Shown here: piece after piece, positions 25,624-32,136 of the stretch
How the letters are laid out: the number at the start of each line of letters is the position of its first letter
How positions within the stretch are numbered: position 1 is the first letter of the stretch
Notes under the pieces: generated by a model
Database searches by the model: none
Told to the model about the DNA's origin: nothing
What the model saw: the letters and a program-made list of their open reading frames with translations, nothing else
Program-made: the position numbers and the translations under genes
Assembly: GCA_002704825.1 (NCBI GenBank)
Contig: PAIY01000012.1
Coordinates: 1-33,031 of the forward strand
Direction of reading: 5' to 3'
Origin: Phycisphaeraceae bacterium
GTDB lineage: Bacteria > Planctomycetota > Phycisphaerae > Phycisphaerales > Phycisphaeraceae
Length of the DNA: 33,031 nucleotides

Positions 25624-25651
25624 TTTATATATACACCTTGTCCATTGGCAA
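25624..25651 (-). promoter_or_regulatory. Candidate sigma70-type promoter for the peptide island
   Basis: On the minus strand TTGCCA (25651-25646) and TATAAA (25629-25624) are 16 bp apart, about 30 nt upstream of the ATG at 25593. This is the best promoter-like pair ahead of the long minus-strand gene series. Confidence 0.5.
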
Positions 25652-25765
25652 TTCTGTGACTAATGTCAAGCAACCAACCCTCAGCAACATCGGATGCATT
25701 GCAACCGCAGACAAGAATTTGCATTTCTACCTATATAGACGGGAAATTGCCCCAAAGTCCCCCCT

Positions 25766-26890
25766 CTAAACTTTCATTCCTTCTTGTTTTTTTCGCAACG
25801 CCTGAAAATACAATTGCTTAATACATAAAAAATAATTTTTATTCGATGGACATTGATTATGACATGAAGTACCAATAACACAGGATCGACCACACTGTGA
25901 AAGGGACAGTTTGAGATTTGCTTTGGCTTTTTCGACGCGTCGTTGAGAAGCTTTTTCCGTGCAATGGAGTTCCATTGCGATTTCTTTGTAAGTCAATCCT
26001 ACTTGATACAATGCCATTGCCATACGATGAGATTTTGCCAATGAATCAACTGCTTGGGTAATTTTTTGTGAAATTTCACCCTGTTCTAAAATTGTCTGAA
26101 TTGAAGGCTCCCGGGACTCAATATTGTAGATTTGATCATTGTGGGCATTGAGTGACTGACGGCCACGATCCACCACAATATTCCTTGCCATAGCTCTCAA
26201 ATAACTTTGAACATTACCTGCAATTGAAAGCTTATGAATTCGTTGAAACAATCGTAAAAATACATCACCAATTACATCCTCAGCAGTTTGTCCATCTAAA
26301 GAATATTGACTTCTAACAAAACCTAACAGAGCAGGCCGATGTCTTATATAAAGATTTTCAAATGCAATACGATCCCCACTAGCGGCTTGCACCAACAGTG
26401 TATTATCGTCGGGTTTGCCAGGCTGATCAATTTTATATCTACTTGAAAAATCAACCGTTAAATGGCCAGACTCCATCTCGTCTATTTTTGCCATGACTTT
26501 GGCCAACCCTGCATCCTCATTCTCTACCATCATGGCTTCATTATCAGTATCTTCAGACACCCCCTGTACATTGAGTTCCAACCTTCTTCTATATGATTCA
26601 CTTGGTTGATGTTTGCCTAAAAGATTCTTCGCGGTACGAACAAGGTAATGGGCTACACTGCACTCTTGACAAAAGGCCATGCGGTTACGCCAAAACTCAG
26701 CGAAAACCTGCTGAGCCAAGTCTTCGCAATCCTGGAATGTCAGGGTTCTGTCCAAACGGATCAGTGTTCCACGCAACATGAGTACATACTGCCGATACAG
26801 CATGGAAAAAGCTTCACGGCTACCTGGCTCATCACCCTGTAAGTCTTGAAGCAATTGTGCATCATTAGAAAATGTCTGCCCCTCGGCCAC
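25766..26890 (-). CDS. Unusual ECF-like sigma factor with two region-2 domains
   Basis: 374 residues from a GTG. Residues 13-105 read as a sigma70 region 2 (AFSMLYRQYV, then CEDLAQQVFAEFWRN, YLVRTAKNLL). After a linker a second region 2 follows (about 165-246: AFENLYIRHRPALLGFV, AEDVIGDVFLRLFQRI, YLRAMARNIVVDRGR), then region 4 (about 272-331: YKEIAMELHCTEKASQRRVEKAKANL). The tail is Cys-rich (C333, C337, C343, C347, C356), possibly metal-binding. Only the second unit has a region 4. It lies directly upstream of the peptide island on the same strand and is the obvious candidate regulator of it, though this is inference. Confidence 0.75.
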   Translation of the reverse strand: MAEGQTFSNDAQLLQDLQGDEPGSREAFSMLYRQYVLMLRGTLIRLDRTLTFQDCEDLAQQVFAEFWRNRMAFCQECSVAHYLVRTAKNLLGKHQPSESYRRRLELNVQGVSEDTDNEAMMVENEDAGLAKVMAKIDEMESGHLTVDFSSRYKIDQPGKPDDNTLLVQAASGDRIAFENLYIRHRPALLGFVRSQYSLDGQTAEDVIGDVFLRLFQRIHKLSIAGNVQSYLRAMARNIVVDRGRQSLNAHNDQIYNIESREPSIQTILEQGEISQKITQAVDSLAKSHRMAMALYQVGLTYKEIAMELHCTEKASQRRVEKAKANLKLSLSQCGRSCVIGTSCHNQCPSNKNYFLCIKQLYFQALRKKQEGMKV

Positions 26891-26913
26891 CGGAACCCCC
26901 GTTCAGGTAATGT

Positions 26914-26938
26914 GTCACAAGCGTGACGAGTGCGTCAA
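26914..26938 (-). promoter_or_regulatory. Inverted repeat next to a -35-like box upstream of the sigma gene
   Basis: GTCAC-aagc-GTGAC (26914-26927) lies just downstream of a minus-strand TTGACG (26938-26933). It is a possible operator overlapping a promoter. No convincing -10 box is visible. Confidence 0.35.
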
Positions 26939-27011
26939 GCACAAATTGGAAGAATTTGCATCATACAACACTCCCTCAAAATCCGGAAGGGTATTTTTAA
27001 CATTTTCGAAG

Positions 27012-27019
27012 GGTATATC
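27012..27019. repeat. Target-site duplication of the IS66 element, left copy
   Basis: GGTATATC, identical to the 8 bp at 29841-29848. IS66-family elements make 8-bp duplications. Confidence 0.93.
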
Positions 27020-27040
27020 GTAAGCGTACGGCGAAGCGCC
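27020..27040. repeat. IS66 terminal inverted repeat, tnpC end
   Basis: Begins GTAAGCGTACGGCG and ends AAGCGCC; matches the other end at 17 of 21 positions. Confidence 0.92.
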
Positions 27041-27071
27041 TTCTTGCCTCATGATTTTTCGTTGATAGGAT

Positions 27072-28907
27072 TCAGGTTGGGTTTTGGTTTTCAAGATTTG
27101 CCAACTGTTTGAGTTGGTTTTGCCTCCAGATGTCTGGGAGGAATTGTTCGAGTTGGCCAGTGGAAGTCTGATTGAAGGTGGCTAACACATCACGCAAGTA
27201 GATGAACGGGTCCAGGCCGTGGCGCTTGGCACTGGCGGTGAGACTGTAGAGCGTGGCGGCGGTGCGGCCGCCATTGTCGCTGCCCAAAAACAGATAATTC
27301 TTCCTTCCGACTGTGAGTGGGCGAATCGCGCGTTCGGCGGCGTTGTTGTCGATGGCCAAATCACCATCGTCGACGTAACGGATCAGGGCTTGCCAGTTGT
27401 TCAGTGCGTAGTTGATGGCTGTGCCCAACGGACTCTTGGGCAGTGCAATGGATTGCTGCTCGTCGAGCCACTGTTTCAGTTCTGCCAGCAGTGGGCCTGC
27501 CAGTTTTTGCCGCAATTCACGGCGTTTTTCAGCATCCAGTGCTTTGGCCTGTTTCTCCACGTCGTAGAGCAGGCGCACCATGGCCAGCGCGTAATGCGAT
27601 TGCTCGGGGGCGCTGTGCCGCGCGTCGTAGACCTTGCGGCGCGCGTGCGCCCAGCAGGCAACCTCAATCACCCCCGCCCCCGGAACTTCCGATTCCTCTG
27701 ACGCATCAGCGTTGTCATACAGCGCGTCATAGCCGCTGTAGGCGTCGGCCTGTAGATAGCCTTTGAAGTTTTTCAACCACAGGGCCGGACCCTTGCCTTG
27801 GCGCGTGGGCGTGTAGTCATACACGATGTAAGGATGAGACTCATCGCCGAGATACACCCACATGCGACCGGTTTGCGTGCCGTTGATTTTACCCTTGTTT
27901 TCAAGGGTTTCAGGGGGTTTTGAACCGGGGGGCGGATTGATTTCAGGAGGGCGGGATTTGTTCTTCCGGGGGTTCTTCGGCGGCAACACCTCCATCGGCG
28001 TGTCGTCGGTGTGAATGACTTTGGATTGTCGCACCTTGTCAGCCATCAATCCCACAAGGCGATCCAGCAGATCGGCCGACGCCTTCATCCAGCCGCACAT
28101 CGTCGAACGCGCCAGCTCCACGCCATGACGTTTGAGAATTCCTTCCATCCGATACAGCGGAAGGTGGTCAGCATACTTGCTGGTGATCACGTGCGCCACC
28201 AGACCCGGGCCCGGCAGACCTTTATCAATCACCCCGGGATGATTTTCAAGGGATTTTTCCGCACGTGCCACGCCGCTGTCCTTGCAGTGATGACAGGCGA
28301 ATTTCGGGCGAACGTGCTCAATGACGAACAACGACGCAGGCGTGTAGTCCAACTGCTCTGCAATGTCCTCGCCGATGCGATCACGCGCTTTGCCGCAACA
28401 CGGACAAAGTAATTCCTCAGCCGACACCGCATGCTCCACGCGATGACGCGGCAAGTTCGCAGGCAACGCGCGACGACCGTGACCCTTACCCCCGCTCCCG
28501 GAACCCCCGGAAGTTTTTGCCTTGTTTTCAGGGGTATTGTGTTCCTGCAGCGCGGCAAGCTTTTCCATCGCTGCCGCAGCTTCCTGCATCAACTGCCCAA
28601 ACAGCAGCAATTGACGCGGATCGATTCGCTCGGAAGATCGTCCGTAAATGCGACTCAACGCCCAGTCGAGCCGATGCGATAAACCTTCCTTCTCACGCTG
28701 CAATTGCTGGATCGTCGACAACTGCTCGGTGAGCTGAGCTTCGCGCAACGCCAACGATGTTTGCTGTTGAGCAAGTTGTGTTTGATAGAATGTCTCGCGC
28801 TCAATATGTTGCGTTTGATAGAACGACTCGCGTTGAAGTAACATCGCCTTGAGCAACGCCACGTCGTCAGGCAACGAATCCATCGGACTTTTTGCAGAAG
28901 TGTTCAT
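27072..28907 (-). CDS. tnpC: IS66 transposase TnpC
   Basis: 611 residues. An N-terminal coiled coil contains LSHRLDWALSRIYGRSSE. A zinc-binding pair follows (LCPCCGKARD, then FACHHCKDSG). The DDE catalytic core shows VIHTDDTPMEV, LQADAYSGYDALY and DNNAAERAIRPLTVGRKNYLF, and the IS66 C-terminal domain is seen in SDNGGRTAATLYSL. It catalyses strand transfer of the element. Glycine/proline-rich linkers (GGSGSGGKGHG; EVPGAGV) are encoded by a GC-rich motif discussed in the findings. Confidence 0.96.
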   Translation of the reverse strand: MNTSAKSPMDSLPDDVALLKAMLLQRESFYQTQHIERETFYQTQLAQQQTSLALREAQLTEQLSTIQQLQREKEGLSHRLDWALSRIYGRSSERIDPRQLLLFGQLMQEAAAAMEKLAALQEHNTPENKAKTSGGSGSGGKGHGRRALPANLPRHRVEHAVSAEELLCPCCGKARDRIGEDIAEQLDYTPASLFVIEHVRPKFACHHCKDSGVARAEKSLENHPGVIDKGLPGPGLVAHVITSKYADHLPLYRMEGILKRHGVELARSTMCGWMKASADLLDRLVGLMADKVRQSKVIHTDDTPMEVLPPKNPRKNKSRPPEINPPPGSKPPETLENKGKINGTQTGRMWVYLGDESHPYIVYDYTPTRQGKGPALWLKNFKGYLQADAYSGYDALYDNADASEESEVPGAGVIEVACWAHARRKVYDARHSAPEQSHYALAMVRLLYDVEKQAKALDAEKRRELRQKLAGPLLAELKQWLDEQQSIALPKSPLGTAINYALNNWQALIRYVDDGDLAIDNNAAERAIRPLTVGRKNYLFLGSDNGGRTAATLYSLTASAKRHGLDPFIYLRDVLATFNQTSTGQLEQFLPDIWRQNQLKQLANLENQNPT

Positions 28908-28995
28908 CTCTCGTGCAACATAATTCGCAAGATCGGCTTGTCAATTTTTCGCAGGGTTTCCACAGGATTTTGGGCATTTTGCCAACGATACACAT

Positions 28996-29415
28996 TCAAC
29001 CGGGCTTGCGGCGATAGCGCTTGCATCGCTTGACGCTGGATAAATCGATGCCATCGAGCAGCATCGCCAACTCGCTGCTACGCAGTTCCAACGACGACGC
29101 ATCTTTGGCCACACGCGGGAACTTGAACACACCTTCCTCCAGTCGCTTGTACCACAACACGTAACCATCACGATCCCAGTAAAGTATTTTGAGCCGATCA
29201 CTGCGGCGGTTGTGAAAGACGAACAGATGCCCGCTTAACGGGTCCTGCCCCAGCACGGTCTGAGCCAACATCGCCAGGCGATCAAACCCACAACGCATGT
29301 CCGTCGCCGCCACATGCAACCACACCCGCACGCTCGTCGTCTCATCCAAAGCCCGCAAACTCGCCCCCGCCCCCGGAAGTGCCCCTGGCAAGCCAAGGCC
29401 CGTCATCGCCGTCAT
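28996..29415 (-). CDS. tnpB: IS66 accessory protein TnpB (Orf2)
   Basis: 139 residues overlapping the tnpA stop by 4 nt (ATGA). It holds the family signature: CGFDRLAMLAQTVLGQDPLSGHLFVFHNRRSDRLKILYWDRDGYVLWYKRLE. It is required with TnpA and TnpC for IS66 transposition. The N-terminal 25 residues include an unusual LPGALPGAGAS stretch not typical of the family. Confidence 0.94.
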   Translation of the reverse strand: MTAMTGLGLPGALPGAGASLRALDETTSVRVWLHVAATDMRCGFDRLAMLAQTVLGQDPLSGHLFVFHNRRSDRLKILYWDRDGYVLWYKRLEEGVFKFPRVAKDASSLELRSSELAMLLDGIDLSSVKRCKRYRRKPG

Positions 29416-29780
29416 GCCAACACCTCCACCACTTGCCGCAGAAGCACCGCATCCAACGGACGACGCACACGAACCACCACACCACTGGAAAGCAGCAATT
29501 CCAAAGGCTCAAACACAACGCTTTGACAGGCAGGTTCTGCCCGAGACGCCGCCACAACTGAGCTGCCAGCCAGCGTGGCCACTTCAACAAAGTCGGATGC
29601 ATCGTCGCCAGAGCCTTCCGTCGCCTGTTGAGCCAGGTTACGCCGCCAAAGATAGAAGCTCGCCGGACTCAAACCCTCGCGTTCACAAAACGCCCGAATA
29701 CTCAAACCGCTGCGTACCTGCTCCCCAATCGCCAGAGACCAGAACGCAACCTTCTCAGATTCATTACCTTGCTCAGTCAT
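29412..29780 (-). CDS. tnpA: IS66 accessory protein TnpA (Orf1)
   Basis: 122 residues with a helix-turn-helix start (SGLSIRAFCEREGLSPASFYLWRRNL), typical of the IS3/IS66 Orf1-type DNA-binding proteins. The C-terminal LSSGVVVRVRRPLDAVLLRQVVEVL matches the IS66 TnpA tail. It is the first gene of the element's operon, close to the right inverted repeat. Confidence 0.9.
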   Translation of the reverse strand: MTEQGNESEKVAFWSLAIGEQVRSGLSIRAFCEREGLSPASFYLWRRNLAQQATEGSGDDASDFVEVATLAGSSVVAASRAEPACQSVVFEPLELLLSSGVVVRVRRPLDAVLLRQVVEVLA

Positions 29781-29819
29781 GACTCCAAAGCATGACGACA
29801 GATCAAGGAAAAATATACA

Positions 29820-29840
29820 GGCGCTTCACTGAACGTTTAC
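29820..29840. repeat. IS66 terminal inverted repeat, tnpA end
   Basis: Begins GGCGCTTCACTG and ends GTTTAC; its reverse complement starts GTAAACGTTC and pairs with 27020-27040. Confidence 0.92.
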
Positions 29841-29848
29841 GGTATATC
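29841..29848. repeat. Target-site duplication of the IS66 element, right copy
   Basis: GGTATATC, identical to 27012-27019. Confidence 0.93.
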
Positions 29849-29889
29849 TTAGGCTGTGGCATTACCGCAATGATAAAGCGATTGATCTA

Positions 29890-30864
29890 TTATCCGTGCG
29901 TACGGTTGGCATCGACGCGATTCATCGAGGCTTTGAGTTTCTCGATCCCCTGGTTTATGTCTTCGATTGAAATCTGATCTGCTTGCTGCTCATCCGGACT
30001 GTGGCATGCACGTAAGTATCCCGAAACAGGTTCGTGCAACTCCTCAAGCATTCTAATGGTGTCACCACTGTATTTACCAAAACTCTTGAGAAGTTCTACG
30101 AGCTTGCGCTTACAGGCGAAAGACTGTTGGCAGCCTTTGCATGCACTCAGGTGAATATGAAAATCTATATTGTTGTTAATATGTTTTGAAGTTGATACGA
30201 CCAACATATCAAGCATCATATCTTGATACATTTCACAGTCGGAACAATTCAATTGATCTGAAAAACTGTATTGACGATCTGGCAACATGTTTTCAATGAT
30301 AGGTTCAATGGATAACAATGCAGCCTTGAATCTGCTGAGAACCGTTTCCGCTGGAGCATTCACCAATCTTGCAACGTGATCAAAACCGTAACCGCCGAAA
30401 CATACCATCTCCACGACCACACGTTGGTTTTGAGGCAAGTAACGTATGGCTTCCAAGACTGCCTCTTCACATTCAGATGCCCACATATGTGACGATAACA
30501 CTTTGGTTTTTTCTGATGGTAAATTGTCGCATGGATTTGGCATATCCAATGATATCTTGGGGGCATCGCAATCACCTTGCATTAAGCTGATCAAATTTGC
30601 TTTTGCTGAATTTACAAGGAAAGACAGCAAGGATTCATTGGATTGATCACTTTCCCGCAACCTATAGAGCTCTTCAAAAACCTGTTGTGCGGCACCTTTG
30701 CGGATTTCTAGTGTTGCGGATGGACTCATGCGCCCCAACCGTCCAACGACGTCGTTGAAATAACGAAGATACAGTTCAACGCATGCTTCGTGCGCAGCAT
30801 CTCCTTCTTTCCGCATAATCATGAGAAGTTGCGAGTCGTCAACGTTTGACCAACCTTTATTCAT
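29890..30864 (-). CDS. ECF-like sigma factor with C-terminal zinc-binding anti-sigma-like domain
   Basis: 324 residues. Residues about 12-100 look like region 2 (LLMIMRKEGD, then LYLRYFNDVVGRL, AAQQVFEELYRL, LLSFLVNSAKANLI). Residues about 132-190 look like region 4 (AIRYLPQNQRVVVEMV, then FDHVARLVNAPAETVLSRFKAAL). The C-terminal part has CSDC (C207, C210) and HIHLSACKGC, an HxxxCxxC zinc motif (H238, C242, C245) as in ZAS anti-sigma factors, then a helical tail. A sigma factor carrying its own anti-sigma-like module could be self-inhibited and redox- or zinc-sensing. Region 2 is divergent, so promoter binding is not certain. Confidence 0.7.
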   Translation of the reverse strand: MNKGWSNVDDSQLLMIMRKEGDAAHEACVELYLRYFNDVVGRLGRMSPSATLEIRKGAAQQVFEELYRLRESDQSNESLLSFLVNSAKANLISLMQGDCDAPKISLDMPNPCDNLPSEKTKVLSSHMWASECEEAVLEAIRYLPQNQRVVVEMVCFGGYGFDHVARLVNAPAETVLSRFKAALLSIEPIIENMLPDRQYSFSDQLNCSDCEMYQDMMLDMLVVSTSKHINNNIDFHIHLSACKGCQQSFACKRKLVELLKSFGKYSGDTIRMLEELHEPVSGYLRACHSPDEQQADQISIEDINQGIEKLKASMNRVDANRTHG

Positions 30865-30887
30865 TGCGGTCTGTCTCAGACATTTTT

Positions 30888-30933
30888 TATCATGTCAATG
30901 ATCGGAACCATGTAAACGTTCAGAAACATGATA
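30888..30933. promoter_or_regulatory. Separated 8-bp inverted repeat upstream of the sigma/ZAS gene
   Basis: TATCATGT (30888-30895) and ACATGATA (30926-30933) are perfect inverted copies 30 bp apart, about 25-70 bp upstream of the ATG at 30864. They could be regulator half-sites. Function unknown. Confidence 0.35.
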
Positions 30934-30967
30934 CCAAGCAAAACGGAACCTTTAATGATTAATGTCT

Positions 30968-30999
30968 AAAAAAAGCCCAGCTTGGTGGAACTGGGCTTT
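30968..30999 (-). terminator. Rho-independent terminator of the AT-hook protein gene
   Basis: On the minus strand AAAGCCCAG, a 10-nt loop and CTGGGCTTT are followed by a T run. It begins about 25 bp after the stop codon at 31025. Confidence 0.9.
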
Positions 31000-31024
31000 G
31001 ATGAAGTTTGAGCTGAATGTAGGG

Positions 31025-31477
31025 TTACTTGGCCTTGTACGTACTGCCACGTTGTCCCTTGATACTCTTGCGGGCAATCGAGCCGGCTTTTACAAGTGCA
31101 CCAAGCGCGTTATCAGCTTTGCCGCTACGACCTTCCTTCGTCCAGTGTTCATTGACTTGGGCAGTAGTGCAGTCTGGATTGGCTTTCACGAATGCCAGGA
31201 CGGACTCGTCGCCTGTCACCGCAAACGTCTTGCGGGTGCGTTTGGCAATTTTTGCTTTGGAGGCATTGGGAGTCTTGGCAACCTTGGCCTTCTTGCCTGA
31301 TCCAGCGGGGCGACCGCGACGGGCCTTGACAACTGCTTGTGCAGTCTGAGGCACATCCATCCCCAGTTCCTTGAATGTCTGGTCGATGGTTTCAATTGCC
31401 TTGACATGGGCAGCACGTTCGTCCTGAAGTTGTTGTACCAGCTTGAGCAGTTCGGATGCTGCGTTCGATGTAGCCAT
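31025..31477 (-). CDS. AT-hook, lysine-rich nucleoid-type DNA-binding protein
   Basis: 150 residues from the ATG at 31477 (AGGAG about 11 nt upstream); an ATG at 31612 would add 45 residues that run through the leader palindrome and look non-coding. A coiled-coil N-terminus (about 5-45) is followed by ARRGRPAGSGKKAKVAK, an AT-hook core (RGRP) in a Lys/Ala/Pro-rich linker. A C-terminal domain follows (about 85-150, AFVKANPDCTTAQVNEHWTKEGRSGKADNALGALVKAGSI) that reads like a winged helix. It probably coats or bridges AT-rich DNA. It is monocistronic, with its own terminator. Confidence 0.75.
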   Translation of the reverse strand: MATSNAASELLKLVQQLQDERAAHVKAIETIDQTFKELGMDVPQTAQAVVKARRGRPAGSGKKAKVAKTPNASKAKIAKRTRKTFAVTGDESVLAFVKANPDCTTAQVNEHWTKEGRSGKADNALGALVKAGSIARKSIKGQRGSTYKAK

Positions 31478-31935
31478 GTGTTCTTGATCTCCTAAAATGG
31501 TATGTAACAACATACATTGTAAAAATCGGCAAGGATCAAGTCTGACAAAATGACTGAATTCCGCCAATATGTAATGAGATGACGTTATACGGATTTCAGG
31601 ATGAAGGGGCAAGTGACGTCAAACCATTCCAACGCCACATAGTCATATTCCCATATATCCACGGCTTATCAAAAAATGAAATATTTTTTTATCACGATTT
31701 TACGTACTGACGCAATCGCTGCGTCTCAAACACCCTTGAAATGCAGATCAATTTTACGATTTTTACCCTGCGCAATAACCTGTAATGATGCCCTACATAC
31801 CCCACTTGACATCGCAAAACATACCCAACAGAATACGACTATATCCTGTAGCAGTCGGCAATGTTGTGTATACCTGCCTGACTGACGGACAATCACGCTA
31901 CGGGAATTATTGACCTGCTTTCCGAGGAGTTTTCG
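31478..31935. other. Intergenic region between the AT-hook gene and a small ORF
   Basis: About 460 bp without a convincing gene on either strand. It holds the palindrome at 31500-31515 and an A/T-only imperfect inverted repeat near 31671-31689. I see no RNA gene, CRISPR or mobile-element signature. Confidence 0.6.
31500..31515. promoter_or_regulatory. Palindrome in the leader of the AT-hook gene
   Basis: GTATGT and ACATAC flank AACA, 23 bp upstream of the ATG at 31477 and just ahead of the ribosome site. It may be an operator, possibly for autoregulation, or a leader hairpin. Confidence 0.5.
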
Positions 31936-32043
31936 ATGACGCGTTTGTTTTGGGCGTCGTATCAGACGAGTTCATACGTCAAACCACCAATATCCCACAC
32001 CACCCCCACCCCCGGAATCCCCGGAGTCCCTTCGGACCAGTAA
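31936..32043 (+). CDS. Candidate 35-residue small protein
   Basis: An ATG with GAGGAG 6 nt upstream opens 35 codons to a TAA. The product has an aromatic/basic start (MTRLFWASYQ) and a Pro-rich end (PTPGIPGVPSDQ). The end is encoded by the GC-rich CCCCCACCCCCGGAA motif also seen inside the IS66 genes. It lies about 90 bp upstream of the ATPase gene on the same strand, so it could be a leader peptide. No homology is recognised. Confidence 0.4.
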   Translation: MTRLFWASYQTSSYVKPPISHTTPTPGIPGVPSDQ

Positions 32044-32136
32044 TTCCACCTACATTCCACCAAGTATGTACGTGAGCATCGCAATGATGCTCATCTGTTG
32101 TTTGTTTGCGCCTGTTGTTGTTAAAGGCAAGTTGTC

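Larger units (their letters stand above)
27020..29840 (-). mobile_element. Complete IS66-family insertion sequence
   Basis: 2821 bp bounded by 21-bp imperfect inverted repeats starting GTAA (27020-27040 and 29820-29840; 17 of 21 match) and flanked by a perfect 8-bp duplication. It carries the three IS66 genes tnpA, tnpB and tnpC in one operon on the minus strand, all intact. It interrupts the intergenic DNA between two sigma-factor genes about 130 bp upstream of the double-region-2 sigma gene, so it may alter that gene's promoter. The perfect duplication and intact genes indicate a recent insertion. Confidence 0.95.

Noticed and set aside
27219..27701. Plus-strand 160-codon ORF inside IS66
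   Set aside because: Antisense shadow of tnpC in GC-rich DNA.
31478..31612. Extended start of the AT-hook gene at 31612
   Set aside because: The extra 45 residues cover the leader palindrome and ribosome site and do not resemble the rest of the protein.
31671..31689. A/T-only inverted repeat in the intergenic region
   Set aside because: The stem is purely A/T and weak, with no gene ending nearby to need a terminator.
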